A stretch of 61,987 nt of DNA from Pseudomonadota bacterium (GCA_023431345.1 JAEYWK010000079.1:1-61987), one strand, 5' to 3'; positions 50,564 through 60,039 are shown, counted from the first letter of the stretch. Numbers and translations are program-made. Notes: generated by a model not told the origin, from the sequence alone.

Positions 50564-52753
50564 ATGTTCCTGACGAGGTCCGCGCACTTCGCGAGTCCGC
50601 TCGGCAAGGCGCTGCTGCTTTACACCATGACCGGGCGCGAGACGCTCGGGCGCCCGTACAGCTACGAGCTCGACCTGCTCAGCCTCGACGACTCGCTCGA
50701 CCTCTCCAAGCTGCTCGGCCGGATGTGCGCCGTCGTCATCGAGCACACCGACGGCACCATCCGCCAGCTGACGGGCTTCGCTACCGACTTCGCCCTCGTC
50801 GGCGAGCACGGCAACTACTCGCGCTACCGCACCACGTTGCGGCCGTTCTTGTGGTTTCTGGATCAGAACCGCAACTGCCGCATCTTCCAGCGCAAGAGCG
50901 TGCCCGAGGTCGTGCAAGAGATCTTGAAAGACGCCGGCTTCAGCGACATCGAGCTGGCGCTCCACGGGCACTACGACACCTGGGAGTTCTTGGTTCAGTA
51001 CCGCGAGTCGGATCTGAACTTCATCAGCCGCATGCTCGAGCACGAGGGCATCTACTATTTCTTCAAGCACGAAGACGGAAAGCACGTGCTGGTGCTCGCC
51101 GACAGCGCGACGGCGCACCACCCCCGGCCCGGGTACGAGCACGTGCCCTACTATCCGCCCGTCGAGCGCGAGATGCGCCAGGTCGAGCACCTCGACACGT
51201 GGATCGTATCGCGGCAGCTCCGCCAAGGGCGGGTGCACCTGCGTGACTTCAACTTCGAGTACCCGCTGCCGTTTGCTGGCGAAAAACAGGGCGCTTTTCC
51301 CGAGCCCAACGCCACCTTCGAGCTCTACGATTTTCCCGCGCAGATCAACGCCAAGACGAACGACGAAGCCAAGACCGCGACTGACCTGCGCGCCGAGATT
51401 CGCCTCGAAGAGCACCAAGCGGACTACGAGGTCGTGCGCGGCAGCGGCCCCGTGCGCGGCCTCGGCGCGGGTGACAAGTTCTCGCTCACGCAGTTCCCGC
51501 GCGACGATCAGAACAAAGAGTACCTGATCGTCGCCTGCAGCTACGAGCTTCGCATCTCCGAGTACGAGTCGAACATCGTCAGCGAGAAGGGGCAGCTCTT
51601 CCGCTTCGAGCTCAGCGCCATCGACGCCAAGCGGCCCTACCGCTCGCCGCGCATCACCCGCAAGCCCGTCGTCGAAGGCCCGCAAACCGCCACCGTCGTC
51701 GGCGACCCCGGCCAAGAAATCACCACCGACGAGTACGGCCGCGTCCCGATCCAGTTTCATTGGGATCGCCTCGGCCAGTGGGATCAAAACAGCTCCTGCA
51801 TGGTACGCGTCTCTCAGGCCTGGGCCGGCAGCGGCTGGGGCAGCATGCACATCCCCCGCTACGGTCAGGAAGTCATCGTCCACTTCCTCGAAGGCGACCC
51901 CGATCGCCCCATCATCACCGGCCGCGTCTACAACGCCGACAACCCCGCCCCCTATCCCCAAACCCCCACCCAAAGCGGCCTCAAAAGCCACAGCACCCCC
52001 GGCGGCAGCGCCGACAACTTCAACGAAATCCGCTTCGAAGACCAAAAGGGCGAAGAAGAGCTGCACATCCAGGCGGAGAAGAACATGACGACGCTGGTCA
52101 AGAACGACCAGTCGACGACGGTCAAAGCCAACCGCTCCGCAGGCGTCACCGGTAACGACTCCGTGTCCGTGGGTGGCGATCGCTCCGTGAGCGTGACCGG
52201 CAATCTCTCGGTGACGGTCAAGGGGGGCGGCAAGAGCGCGGTGCACAGCACTCACAGCGTCACCGGCAAGCACTCGGTGGACGCGAGCGACACCATCGAG
52301 ATGACGGCGCCTACGCACATCAAGCTCACCGTCGGCGGCAGCTCGATCACCATCACGCCCAGCGCGATCACCATCACCGCCAGCGGCTCCACGATCACGG
52401 TCGACCCCAACGTGTTCCTTACGTCGAGCGGGAAGTCGGAGATGATGCTGGACGCCAACGCCTTCGTAAAAGCCAGCGGCGGCGCCAGCGCGCTCTTCGA
52501 CGCCAACCTGTGCGCTCAGTCGAACGCAGGAGATCAAATCCTGCTCGATGGCAACGTCGCCATCAGCAGCAGCGGCAACGTCACGCTCGACGGCATGACC
52601 GTGGCCGCGACGGGCAAGACGGAGGCGAGCATTGCGGCCGGCGGGAGCTCCGTCAAAGCTACTCCCGCCAGCGCGGACGTGGCCGGCGCCATGGTCAACG
52701 TCAACGGCAGCGGCATGGTGTCCATCGCGGGCGGCATGGTGAAGATCAACTAG
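50564..52753 (+). CDS. vgrG: T6SS spike protein VgrG (TssI)
   Basis: This 729-residue spike trimer subunit has a gp27-like N-terminal domain (SYELDLLSLDD, FLVQYRESDLNFISRMLEHEGIYYFF). The gp5 OB-fold has GRVPIQFHWD and WAGSGWGSMHIPRYGQEVIVHFLEGDPDRPIITGRVYN. A beta-helix needle of Val/Gly/Ser repeats follows (about 520-620). The last 110 residues repeat degenerate D-x-N/S-G patterns and do not look like a toxin. The start at 50564 gives the homologous N-terminus; the open frame begins at 50498. It carries the PAAR-Rhs effector encoded downstream. Confidence 0.96.
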   Translation: MFLTRSAHFASPLGKALLLYTMTGRETLGRPYSYELDLLSLDDSLDLSKLLGRMCAVVIEHTDGTIRQLTGFATDFALVGEHGNYSRYRTTLRPFLWFLDQNRNCRIFQRKSVPEVVQEILKDAGFSDIELALHGHYDTWEFLVQYRESDLNFISRMLEHEGIYYFFKHEDGKHVLVLADSATAHHPRPGYEHVPYYPPVEREMRQVEHLDTWIVSRQLRQGRVHLRDFNFEYPLPFAGEKQGAFPEPNATFELYDFPAQINAKTNDEAKTATDLRAEIRLEEHQADYEVVRGSGPVRGLGAGDKFSLTQFPRDDQNKEYLIVACSYELRISEYESNIVSEKGQLFRFELSAIDAKRPYRSPRITRKPVVEGPQTATVVGDPGQEITTDEYGRVPIQFHWDRLGQWDQNSSCMVRVSQAWAGSGWGSMHIPRYGQEVIVHFLEGDPDRPIITGRVYNADNPAPYPQTPTQSGLKSHSTPGGSADNFNEIRFEDQKGEEELHIQAEKNMTTLVKNDQSTTVKANRSAGVTGNDSVSVGGDRSVSVTGNLSVTVKGGGKSAVHSTHSVTGKHSVDASDTIEMTAPTHIKLTVGGSSITITPSAITITASGSTITVDPNVFLTSSGKSEMMLDANAFVKASGGASALFDANLCAQSNAGDQILLDGNVAISSSGNVTLDGMTVAATGKTEASIAAGGSSVKATPASADVAGAMVNVNGSGMVSIAGGMVKIN

Positions 52754-52764
52754 GTGCGCTGGCG

Positions 52765-54174
52765 ATGGAATCCGTCAACGTCGGGATGAGGAGACTTCAC
52801 GCGGACGCGGCCTGGTTCGCGCGCGCGCACGAGGTCCGGCTACTGCACGTGAGCACGAGCGCCGATCTCGGAGCAGCCGCCCTCAAGCTCTGCGTCGGTC
52901 AAGAGTACCACGCCGACAATCACAGTCTCTTTTTGGCGTGCGAAGAGCCAGCGCTGGCCGGTAGTGACAGTTGGTACTCACGCTCGCAGACGCTTCGAAA
53001 GCAGTACGCCGCCAAGCAGGAGGCCCTAGCCAAGTCGGGGATCGTCCTCGGCACCCTCGGCGCCGCCCAGAAGCGAACCCCGCCCATCATCGAGCTCGCT
53101 GCGCTCCTCCAGGAAATTCTGCAATGCCTCGTGGAGCCCATTCGCGGCTTGGTGATCGTCTTCGCGCCAACCCAAGTGGAACCGGGCGCGCCTTTCGCTG
53201 ACGACCTCAGGCAGCTGCTGCAGAGCCCCGCCCTGACTCCCGTGCGCTTCATCGTGATGGAGCGCGACAGCAGCGCCGCGCGGGTATTGGTCGACGAGCT
53301 CGGCCCCCAACACGCGCTCGCCACGGAGTGGCACCGAGACGAAGCGGCGACGCTACTCGATCTAAGGGCTCTGGTCGGCCCGATCCCTGCGGCCCCGACC
53401 TTCACTCCCGAGCCCCCCAAGTGGCAGCCGCCCGGCGCCGGTCCCGACGTCGAGCCGCCAGCACGCAAAGACGCGTTGCCGCCGCCTTCCGATGCAGAGC
53501 TCACCGCCTCGGGCCTGAACCCAGCGTTCGTGAACGGCGGCGCCCAGCTCTTGCAGAAACTGCTGCTAGGCGGAGCCTTGGCGGCGAAGGAAGGCAGGCA
53601 CGCGGAGGCCATCCATCTTCAACGCGCCGCCGTCTCGCTCTGCGCCGGGCTCGGCATGGTCAAGGCTCAGCTCATCAACACCATCGCCCTCGGCGCCTAC
53701 TTCATGGCCGCCCAATCACCCCAAGAAGCGCGCGAGACCTACGAGCAGGCGGCGAACGAGGCCAAGGCGCAGAGCATGGCCGACGAGCAGGCGCAGGCTA
53801 CCCTCGCCCTGGGAATGCTGGACGCGCTCGAGAAGCGCCACCAGCAGGCTCTCGGCCGCTACCTAGAAGCGGGGGACGTCGCGGAGGCCGCCGGCAATCA
53901 TGCCCTCGCCATCGAAAGCTGGCGCACCGCCGGTCAGCTCGCGTTCGGGCTGAACGCACCCGATGCCGCTCTCCAACCCTGGCTGCGAGCCACGAACGTC
54001 GCAGGGGCTCTCCCGCCTCGCGACGTCAAGGCCACGAGCGCCGCCGAATGCGCGCGCGGAGTCGCCGTCATCTTCCGCGGTCGCGGACAGACGCGAGATG
54101 CCGACATCTTCGACCAACAAGCTTACCGGTTCGAGCACGGCCTCGAACCCGGACAACCCCTCCCGCAATCCTGA
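52765..54174 (+). CDS. TPR protein between vgrG and rhs, probable effector adaptor
   Basis: This 469-residue protein has two parts. Residues 1-215 form an alpha/beta domain with strands such as IRGLVIVFAP and VRFIVMERD, resembling a degenerate nucleotide-binding fold. After a Pro-rich hinge (about 220-255), residues 260-440 form TPR-like helices (AKEGRHAEAIHLQRAAVSL, ARETYEQAANEAKAQ, LGRYLEAGDVAEAAGNHAL). The gene begins 11 bases after vgrG and lies 20 bases before rhs. Genes in that slot usually encode chaperones that load an effector on VgrG (DUF4123, DUF1795 or DUF2169 types). This one is none of those, so it may be a different adaptor class. Confidence 0.75.
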   Translation: MESVNVGMRRLHADAAWFARAHEVRLLHVSTSADLGAAALKLCVGQEYHADNHSLFLACEEPALAGSDSWYSRSQTLRKQYAAKQEALAKSGIVLGTLGAAQKRTPPIIELAALLQEILQCLVEPIRGLVIVFAPTQVEPGAPFADDLRQLLQSPALTPVRFIVMERDSSAARVLVDELGPQHALATEWHRDEAATLLDLRALVGPIPAAPTFTPEPPKWQPPGAGPDVEPPARKDALPPPSDAELTASGLNPAFVNGGAQLLQKLLLGGALAAKEGRHAEAIHLQRAAVSLCAGLGMVKAQLINTIALGAYFMAAQSPQEARETYEQAANEAKAQSMADEQAQATLALGMLDALEKRHQQALGRYLEAGDVAEAAGNHALAIESWRTAGQLAFGLNAPDAALQPWLRATNVAGALPPRDVKATSAAECARGVAVIFRGRGQTRDADIFDQQAYRFEHGLEPGQPLPQS

Positions 54175-54194
54175 CCTCATGAGAGGGCTCCGCT

Positions 54195-57100
54195 GTGCTC
54201 GCCAGTAGTTGGATGGATATGGTGGTCGGAGTGGATATCCACTTCGAGATGGTGATCATCCCACCGGCCCCGCCGGTGCCGACACCGTTCCCAAACCCGT
54301 TCATCGGCATGGTCATCGATCCGGCCGGGCTCGCCGTCGGGCTCGCGCTCGGCGCTGCGCTAGCGCTGGCGACGGGCGGAACTCCCACCGGACCGGTCCT
54401 GATCAACGGCATGCCGGCGACCAACGTCGGCACGGAAGCCAAAGGCATGGGCCACATCTTGATCCCCCCCGGATCGATTTGGGTACCGATGCCCAAGTTC
54501 CCCAAGCCGTCGTTCCGCGGCCCGCCGGAGTTCCCGGGCCTGCCCGTCAAACCCGAAGACGACGCCGTCTCGATCATGGGCTCGACCACCGTCTCGGTCA
54601 TGGGCACCAGCGCCGTGCGCATGGGCGAAATGTGGATGAGCTGCGGCGAGCCGCTGCGCATGCCCTCCTCGGTGGTCATCGCCATTCCGAAGGGGCCGCT
54701 GGTTCTGATCGGCGGTCCCCCCGGCGTGAACTTGATGGACGCCCTCTTGGCCATGGTCAAGACCAAGTGGGTCGCGGGTTACCTGCACTCGCTCATCAGC
54801 CGCATCAAGAGCGATCGCATCCGCAACATCTTCCACAAAGCCGCCTGCTTCCTCACCGGACATCCGGTGGACGTCGCGAGCGGTCGGCTGCTCACCGACA
54901 ACCTCGACTTCCAGTTACCCGGCCCTCTCCCTCTCGAGCTCGAGCGCAACTACGCTTCGAGCTGGTCGCACCGCGACGGACCGCTCGGCCCAGGCTGGTC
55001 TCACTCGCTCGATCAGGCGGTTTGGTCCGAACGCGGCAAGCTCGTTTACCTGGCCGAGGACGGACGCGAGATCGAGTTCGACTGCTTCGACTTCCCCGAC
55101 CACATGCTCCAAGTCGGACAAGAAGTTTACGACCCCATCAGTCGACTCACGCTGCGCTTCCGCTCCAGTAACCTCATTCAGATCGAGCAGCCAAACGGCG
55201 AAACGCTCGAGTTCGCCCCGCTACCTCCCGCCGCCGCGAACAACCAACCCGCAGGGCGCCGCCACTGGTGGCGCCTGCAGCGCCGCCGCGCCCGCGCTGG
55301 CAGCGAAGTCACCCTCGCCTACGACGACCGCGGCGATCTGCAATGGGTCCGCGACTCCGGCGGCCGCATCATCGGCTTCGAGCACGACACGAATCATCGC
55401 CTCATCCGCGTCCTTCTCCCCCACCCCCATCACGACGGCTTCTTCGACTACGTCCGCTACGCCTACGACGCCGATGGCGACCTCGTGCGCGTCACCGACG
55501 CCCTCGGCGCATCTTGGACCTTCGCGTACGAGCGCCACCTGATGGTGCGCGAGACCAATCGCAACGGGCTCTCGTTCTATTTCGCCTACGACGGCTTCGG
55601 CTCGGATGCGTACTGCGTGCGCACCTGGGGCGACGGGGGCATTTACGATCACGTCATCGACTACGCGAAGGGCGTGCAAACCGTCGTCACCAATTCCCTC
55701 GGCTTCAAGACCGCCTACAAGCTCAACGCTATCGGCCAAGTCGTCGAGGTCATCGATGCGCAGGGCGGCTCGACCAAGTACGAGTACGACGCGCGAAGCC
55801 TCAAGACGACCAAGGTGACCGATCCGGTCGGCGGCGAAACCAAGACCGAGTACGATGAGCGCGGCAACGCGACCCGCGTCACCCTCGCCGACGGCGCCGA
55901 GCTGCTCGTGGAGTACAACTCGCTCAACAAGCCCGAGCGCGCCGTCGACGCGCTCGGGGGCGAATGGCGCTGGAGCCACGACTCCGCGGGCCGCGTCCTC
56001 GGCACCAGCAATCCGGCCGGCGAGCGCGCTCAGTTCCATTGGGGCGAAGCCGGCCTCATCGCCTTCACCGACGCGGCGGGGCAGCAAACCCAGCTCACCT
56101 ATGACGCCAGTGCCAACCTGACGTCCATCATCACCCCCGACGGGACCACATCGACCTGGACTTCCGATCGCTTGGGTCGCCGCGTCGCCGCAACCGACCC
56201 CAACGGAAACCAGCGCCGCTATCACCGAGACGTTCTCGGCCGAGCGCTCCTGGTCGACGAGCCCGATGGCAACCAGCGCCAGCTCGACTACGACGCCGAA
56301 GGCAACGTCATCCGCGCGCGCGATCGCCTTTACGACGTCATCTTCGACTACCGCGGCATGAACCGCCTCGCCGCCCGCTCCCAAGCCGGCACCCGCGTCG
56401 AATTCCTCTACGACACCGAAGAGCAACTCGTCGCCATCAAGAACGAGCACGGCTTCGCCTACCGTTTCGTCCTCGACGCCACTGGAAGCGTCGCCGAAGA
56501 GCACGGGTTCGATGACCTCCGACGCGCCTACACGCGCGACGCCGCCGGCCGCACCACCCTCGTCGCGCGGCCCGACCGTCGCCGAACCGAGTACGCCTAC
56601 GACGCCGCCGGCCGCATCGTCACCGTCAAGCACTCCGACGGCTCGAAAGAGGCCTACGCCTACCGACCGGACGGCGCCCTCACCGCCGCCCAGAACGACA
56701 CCATCAACGTCGTCTTCGATCGCGACCCCGTCGGACGCATCATCAAAGAAACGCAGGGCGAGGATTGGGTCAGCTCACGCTACGACGCCCTCGGTCGCCG
56801 CACCGAGCTCCGCTCTTCCAAGAACCTCATTCAGCGCATCCATCGCAATTCGATGGGCGACGTTCTCTCTATCGACGCCGAAGTCGGCGGCAAGGCCACC
56901 TCGACTCCCCAAGCCTCCGGCAAGCCCGGAACCGACGCTTCCCCGCCCTCTCCCAACCACTTCAGCGCTCGCTTCGAACGCGATCGCCTGGGCCTCGAGC
57001 TCGAGCGCGAGCTCCCCGGCGGCGTCCGCTCCCGCTGGCAACGCGACCAACTCGGCCGCCCCCTCCGCCAAGAAATCTGGCGCGGCAACCACTTCCACGA

Positions 57101-58502
57101 CGCCAAACAATACGTCTGGGACGTGAACGATCGCCTCAAGCGCGTCATCGACGCCATGACCGGCCCCGTCGACTACACCCACGACGCCCTCGGCAACCTC
57201 GCCGCCGCATCGTACGCCGACGGCAAAGTCGACCTCCGCATGCCCGACGCCGTCGGCAACCTCTTCCGGACCACCGACCGCTCCGACCGCAAATACGGCC
57301 GCGCCGGCGAGCTCCTCGAATCCCACGACGCCCGCGGCATCACCCGCTACGACTACGACCCCGAAGGCAACCTCATCCGCAAGACCGAGCCCGACGGCTC
57401 CACCTGGCTCTACGCCTGGAACGGCGCCGGCCTCCTTGCAAGCGTCACTCGCCCCGACGGCCACGTCGTTACCTTCACCTACGACGCGCTGGCGCGGCGT
57501 CTTTCGAAAACGTATCGCGGCAAGACAACGAGATGGATCTGGGACGGCAACGTCCCGCTCCACGAGTGGGTCGAGCGAGACGCAGGCGCAGTCGACCAAG
57601 ACTTCACACCCGCGCGCCAAGAAGACGCCGTCGCGGTCGGTGAAAAGCACCTTAAGGCTCTGCTCACCGGCAGACCCGCGAACGGCCCTCCGCAGTCGGA
57701 AGCTTCGGCAACTTCACTCGCCAAAGCGAAGTCAGAAGGCTCTATCGAATCGCCCGTCACGTGGCTGTTCGAGCCGGAGAGCTTTGCGCCGCTGGCGAAG
57801 CTCGTCGATGGCGAGAAGTTTGGCATCGTCACCGACCACCTCGGCACGCCGCGGGCTATGTTCGATGGCACCGGCGCAGAGGTGTGGGGCGCGGACATCG
57901 ACGCGTACGGCGACCTGCGCAATTTGCGCGGTGAGCGTCAGGCGTGTCCGTTTAGGTGGCCGGGGCAGTATGAAGATGAAGAGACGGGGCTCCATTACAA
58001 CAGGTTTAGATACCACGCTCCTGAATGTGGGCTGTACGTAAGCCAAGATCCGATTCGACTTCATGGCTCGCGCGCGCTGTATAGCTATGTCGGCGATCCT
58101 TGCGCGCAACTTGACCCACTAGGGCTTGCGGCCTGCAACGAGGAATTTTCCACGCGAGATGACGCGTTGGATGCCGCTTACGATCGCGCCGGAATACCGC
58201 GAGGAACAGCTCCCGACGCCGTCTGGGAGGTTGGCGCGGACCGGACGCGTCGCGGTACCCCTGGTTACCTCTTCACTGAGGATGTCGGTTCGCACGGCCG
58301 CTACATGCAGTTCGAAACCGAGGGCGGCTCAAGAGTGATCGCTGAACATCTGAACGACGGTCCTCCTCACTTTCATGCCGGGCAGCCGAAGGTCGACCCC
58401 ACGCGAGAGTTCGTGGATTTCGGTTGGGGTGGCGATGCCCTCAAGAGTGAGCGCTACCAACAAATGGGCGGAAAGTATCATCTATATTACCCACCACCAT
58501 GA
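54195..58502 (+). CDS. PAAR-Rhs polymorphic toxin (T6SS effector)
   Basis: This 1435-residue Rhs effector starts with GTG. Residues 1-155 are PAAR-like (VVGVDIHFEMV, then VSIMGSTTVSVMGTSAVRMGE) and include a hydrophobic stretch at about 40-60. Residues 205-1311 form the Rhs cocoon with many YDxxG repeats and the core end DEETGLHYNRFRYHAPECGLYVSQDPIRL. It closes with LDPLGL (1306-1311), after which autocleavage is expected. The 124-residue tip (1312-1435) has AEHLNDGPPHFHAG and a final KYHLYYPPP. Its layout resembles the HNH/EndoVII-fold toxins (Tox-HNH-EHHH type), suggesting a DNase; this is moderate-confidence inference. The stop overlaps the immunity gene by four bases. Confidence 0.93.
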   Translation: MLASSWMDMVVGVDIHFEMVIIPPAPPVPTPFPNPFIGMVIDPAGLAVGLALGAALALATGGTPTGPVLINGMPATNVGTEAKGMGHILIPPGSIWVPMPKFPKPSFRGPPEFPGLPVKPEDDAVSIMGSTTVSVMGTSAVRMGEMWMSCGEPLRMPSSVVIAIPKGPLVLIGGPPGVNLMDALLAMVKTKWVAGYLHSLISRIKSDRIRNIFHKAACFLTGHPVDVASGRLLTDNLDFQLPGPLPLELERNYASSWSHRDGPLGPGWSHSLDQAVWSERGKLVYLAEDGREIEFDCFDFPDHMLQVGQEVYDPISRLTLRFRSSNLIQIEQPNGETLEFAPLPPAAANNQPAGRRHWWRLQRRRARAGSEVTLAYDDRGDLQWVRDSGGRIIGFEHDTNHRLIRVLLPHPHHDGFFDYVRYAYDADGDLVRVTDALGASWTFAYERHLMVRETNRNGLSFYFAYDGFGSDAYCVRTWGDGGIYDHVIDYAKGVQTVVTNSLGFKTAYKLNAIGQVVEVIDAQGGSTKYEYDARSLKTTKVTDPVGGETKTEYDERGNATRVTLADGAELLVEYNSLNKPERAVDALGGEWRWSHDSAGRVLGTSNPAGERAQFHWGEAGLIAFTDAAGQQTQLTYDASANLTSIITPDGTTSTWTSDRLGRRVAATDPNGNQRRYHRDVLGRALLVDEPDGNQRQLDYDAEGNVIRARDRLYDVIFDYRGMNRLAARSQAGTRVEFLYDTEEQLVAIKNEHGFAYRFVLDATGSVAEEHGFDDLRRAYTRDAAGRTTLVARPDRRRTEYAYDAAGRIVTVKHSDGSKEAYAYRPDGALTAAQNDTINVVFDRDPVGRIIKETQGEDWVSSRYDALGRRTELRSSKNLIQRIHRNSMGDVLSIDAEVGGKATSTPQASGKPGTDASPPSPNHFSARFERDRLGLELERELPGGVRSRWQRDQLGRPLRQEIWRGNHFHDAKQYVWDVNDRLKRVIDAMTGPVDYTHDALGNLAAASYADGKVDLRMPDAVGNLFRTTDRSDRKYGRAGELLESHDARGITRYDYDPEGNLIRKTEPDGSTWLYAWNGAGLLASVTRPDGHVVTFTYDALARRLSKTYRGKTTRWIWDGNVPLHEWVERDAGAVDQDFTPARQEDAVAVGEKHLKALLTGRPANGPPQSEASATSLAKAKSEGSIESPVTWLFEPESFAPLAKLVDGEKFGIVTDHLGTPRAMFDGTGAEVWGADIDAYGDLRNLRGERQACPFRWPGQYEDEETGLHYNRFRYHAPECGLYVSQDPIRLHGSRALYSYVGDPCAQLDPLGLAACNEEFSTRDDALDAAYDRAGIPRGTAPDAVWEVGADRTRRGTPGYLFTEDVGSHGRYMQFETEGGSRVIAEHLNDGPPHFHAGQPKVDPTREFVDFGWGGDALKSERYQQMGGKYHLYYPPP

Positions 58503-58936
58503 AACACGACGCTAAAACAGAAGACCTATTGTTCCGCACACTAGCCTCATCGCGAGTTACCTTCCACGGTTGGGCCGCATCGCGAACGAGCCCGACGCCT
58601 CTTCAAGCATGGTCGACCATCACTGGACTAGGAGTTTCGCCTATTGAGCGACACAGATGCAGCACGACGGAAGAAAAAGCCTTACTTCTTGCTGCCTGGA
58701 TGAGCCAAGCAAAGAAGCAAGGAGTAATCGACGCCAATGGCCTCTTCCTCATCTCAATCGGCGGACTTGGGTTACTCCCATGGGCCAATGTTAGCTTGCA
58801 GCCCCGATTTGACATTAGCCTGCTAGGCCCGCACCCGAACGAACCCGAATTCCTCGCAATCAGTGCGACAACTGACAGAGTTTGTGCCGTGACGACAGAA
58901 GAAGACAGCATTTGGATTATCACCTCTGAGACGTAA
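58499..58936 (+). CDS. putative immunity protein to the Rhs toxin tip
   Basis: This 145-residue cytoplasmic protein has an ATG overlapping the rhs stop (ATGA), the standard arrangement of a cognate immunity gene. No family is recognised. The C-terminal half (LPWANVSLQPRFDISLLG, then DRVCAVTTEEDSIWIIT) looks like a beta-sheet domain, while a helical segment lies around TTEEKALLLAAWMSQAKK. Base composition is distinctly lower in G+C than the rest of the window (about half in the first 60 bases), as expected for recently acquired toxin/immunity cassettes. It would bind and block the C-terminal tip. Confidence 0.78.
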   Translation: MKHDAKTEDLLFRTLASSRVTFHGWAASRTSPTPLQAWSTITGLGVSPIERHRCSTTEEKALLLAAWMSQAKKQGVIDANGLFLISIGGLGLLPWANVSLQPRFDISLLGPHPNEPEFLAISATTDRVCAVTTEEDSIWIITSET

Positions 58937-58944
58937 GCCTGTAA

Positions 58945-59061
58945 ATCAGTGAAAGCCAGCGCCAGAACGAGCAGGAGTTCGTTGCGGTCAACGCAAAAAA
59001 AAAGACATGTACGGTAACGACAGAAGAGAACGGCATCTGGGTCATGAGTTGCGAGCCTTGA
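58945..59061 (+). pseudogene. remnant of a second immunity gene (3' end only)
   Basis: An in-frame run of 38 codons without a start encodes a C-terminus that aligns with the end of the adjacent immunity protein: NEQEFVAVNA against NEPEFLAISA, and CTVTTEENGIWVM against CAVTTEEDSIWII. It begins just after a stop codon, 9 bases after the intact immunity gene. It is the fossil of a paralogous immunity gene whose 5' part was replaced. Confidence 0.85.
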
Positions 59062-59676
59062 AGCGTTCTCCGCGGAACGCTCACTGCGATGTGCCGGTTA
59101 CGTCGTGTTGGGAGTGTGCTACGCCGCCTCCAAGTGGTGCTCGCACACGCTCCACTGCACATCCCGTACAAAGCAGCTGCGCCTCAGGCCCAGTACCCGG
59201 CGGCCGAGCCGCATAAGGCGTTGCCTCCCGCCACGCGTCAGCGCGACGCCTTCGGTGCACCCAATCCGCCTCGACCACGAGGGCGGCTAGCGCAGACGAA
59301 GTCGCAGATGTAGCCTGCCAGCACCACTTGGCGGCGAAACGAACACCCCCAGCTTGCGATTCGTGAGCTCGGCCGAGAGCCGCTGTTCGGGCGGCGATGC
59401 GTCCGCGCGCACAGCTGCGGCGCGCGCGGCGAGAAGAGCACGACGTTGAGGAGACGGAGCCCGAGTGCGCATGGCAGCCTTTCTCGCCGGCAAAGCGGCC
59501 GGACGCAGCCACCCCGGCGCAGGCTCCGTGCCAGGCACGCGACGCGCCCCACTTCCTACTTCAGGCCTGGCGCGGAGCGTGCGCCACTGGGGCCGCCTGG
59601 CCGCGACCCGGGCGAGAAAGGCCGTAACGTTTCTCTGTGCCCCGTCCTGACGTGACCGGGCGGCCGTGCTCGCGTC
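59062..59676. other. degenerate region between the Rhs module and the IS66 element
   Basis: Apart from the DUF559 pseudogene there is no intact gene. GTAACGTTTCTCTGTGCC at 59624-59641 could be the left end of the IS66 element, since many IS66 ends begin GTAA. No matching right end is seen in this window. Confidence 0.5.
59119..59472 (-). pseudogene. DUF559-type endonuclease pseudogene, several frameshifts
   Basis: Read leftward, parts of a DUF559 protein appear in successive frames: SPPEQRLSAELTNRKLGV, then FRRQVVLAGYICDFVCASR, then LVVEADWVHRRRRADAWRE, then a tail with RLGRRVLGLRR and VRDVQ ending in a TAG at 59119. DUF559 proteins have the pattern LxNRxLGxxFRRQxxxxxYIxDFxC, LVVExDGxxH, then a C-terminal VLR. 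The order and total length (118 codons) fit one gene of the family broken by at least three frameshifts. Confidence 0.8.
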
Positions 59677-60039
59677 ATGGGCGAAAGGACGGTGAGCATG
59701 GACAAGGAAGCGGTGAAATTGCGGCGAGAGCTGCTGCGGCTGGAAACGGGCCGCGGCAAGCAGTATCCGGCGGAGCTTCGGCAACGGGTGGTGACGTGGG
59801 CGGCGCGGCGTCACGAGCAAGGCGCCAGTTGGGAAACCATCAAGGCGGAGCTCGGCCAGAAATTCGATACCGTCCCTCGGTGGTGTCTGCTCGCACAGTC
59901 GTCTCGGGCGCTGGTGCCGGTGCACGTGGTGCCGGCGAGCGCGGCGTCGAGGACGGTGAGCGTCGTCTCGCCGGCGGGGTTCCGCGTCGATGGCCTCGCG
60001 ATCACCGAGGCCGCCGCGCTACTGCGGGAGCTGGGATGA
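59677..60039 (+). CDS. tnpA: IS66 accessory protein TnpA
   Basis: This 120-residue (or 113 from the ATG at 59698) protein is the small helix-turn-helix protein of IS66 elements. An N-terminal basic helix (EAVKLRRELLRLETGRGKQ) is followed by an HTH-like part (LRQRVVTWAARRHEQGASWETI). The C-terminal strand region ends VDGLAITEAAALLRELG. Its stop overlaps the tnpB ATG by four bases (ATGA). It looks intact. Confidence 0.85.
   Translation: MGERTVSMDKEAVKLRRELLRLETGRGKQYPAELRQRVVTWAARRHEQGASWETIKAELGQKFDTVPRWCLLAQSSRALVPVHVVPASAASRTVSVVSPAGFRVDGLAITEAAALLRELG

Noticed and set aside
50564..52753. Evolved VgrG with a C-terminal toxin
   Set aside because: The last 110 residues continue the repetitive needle-like pattern with no catalytic motif; the toxin is on the Rhs protein.
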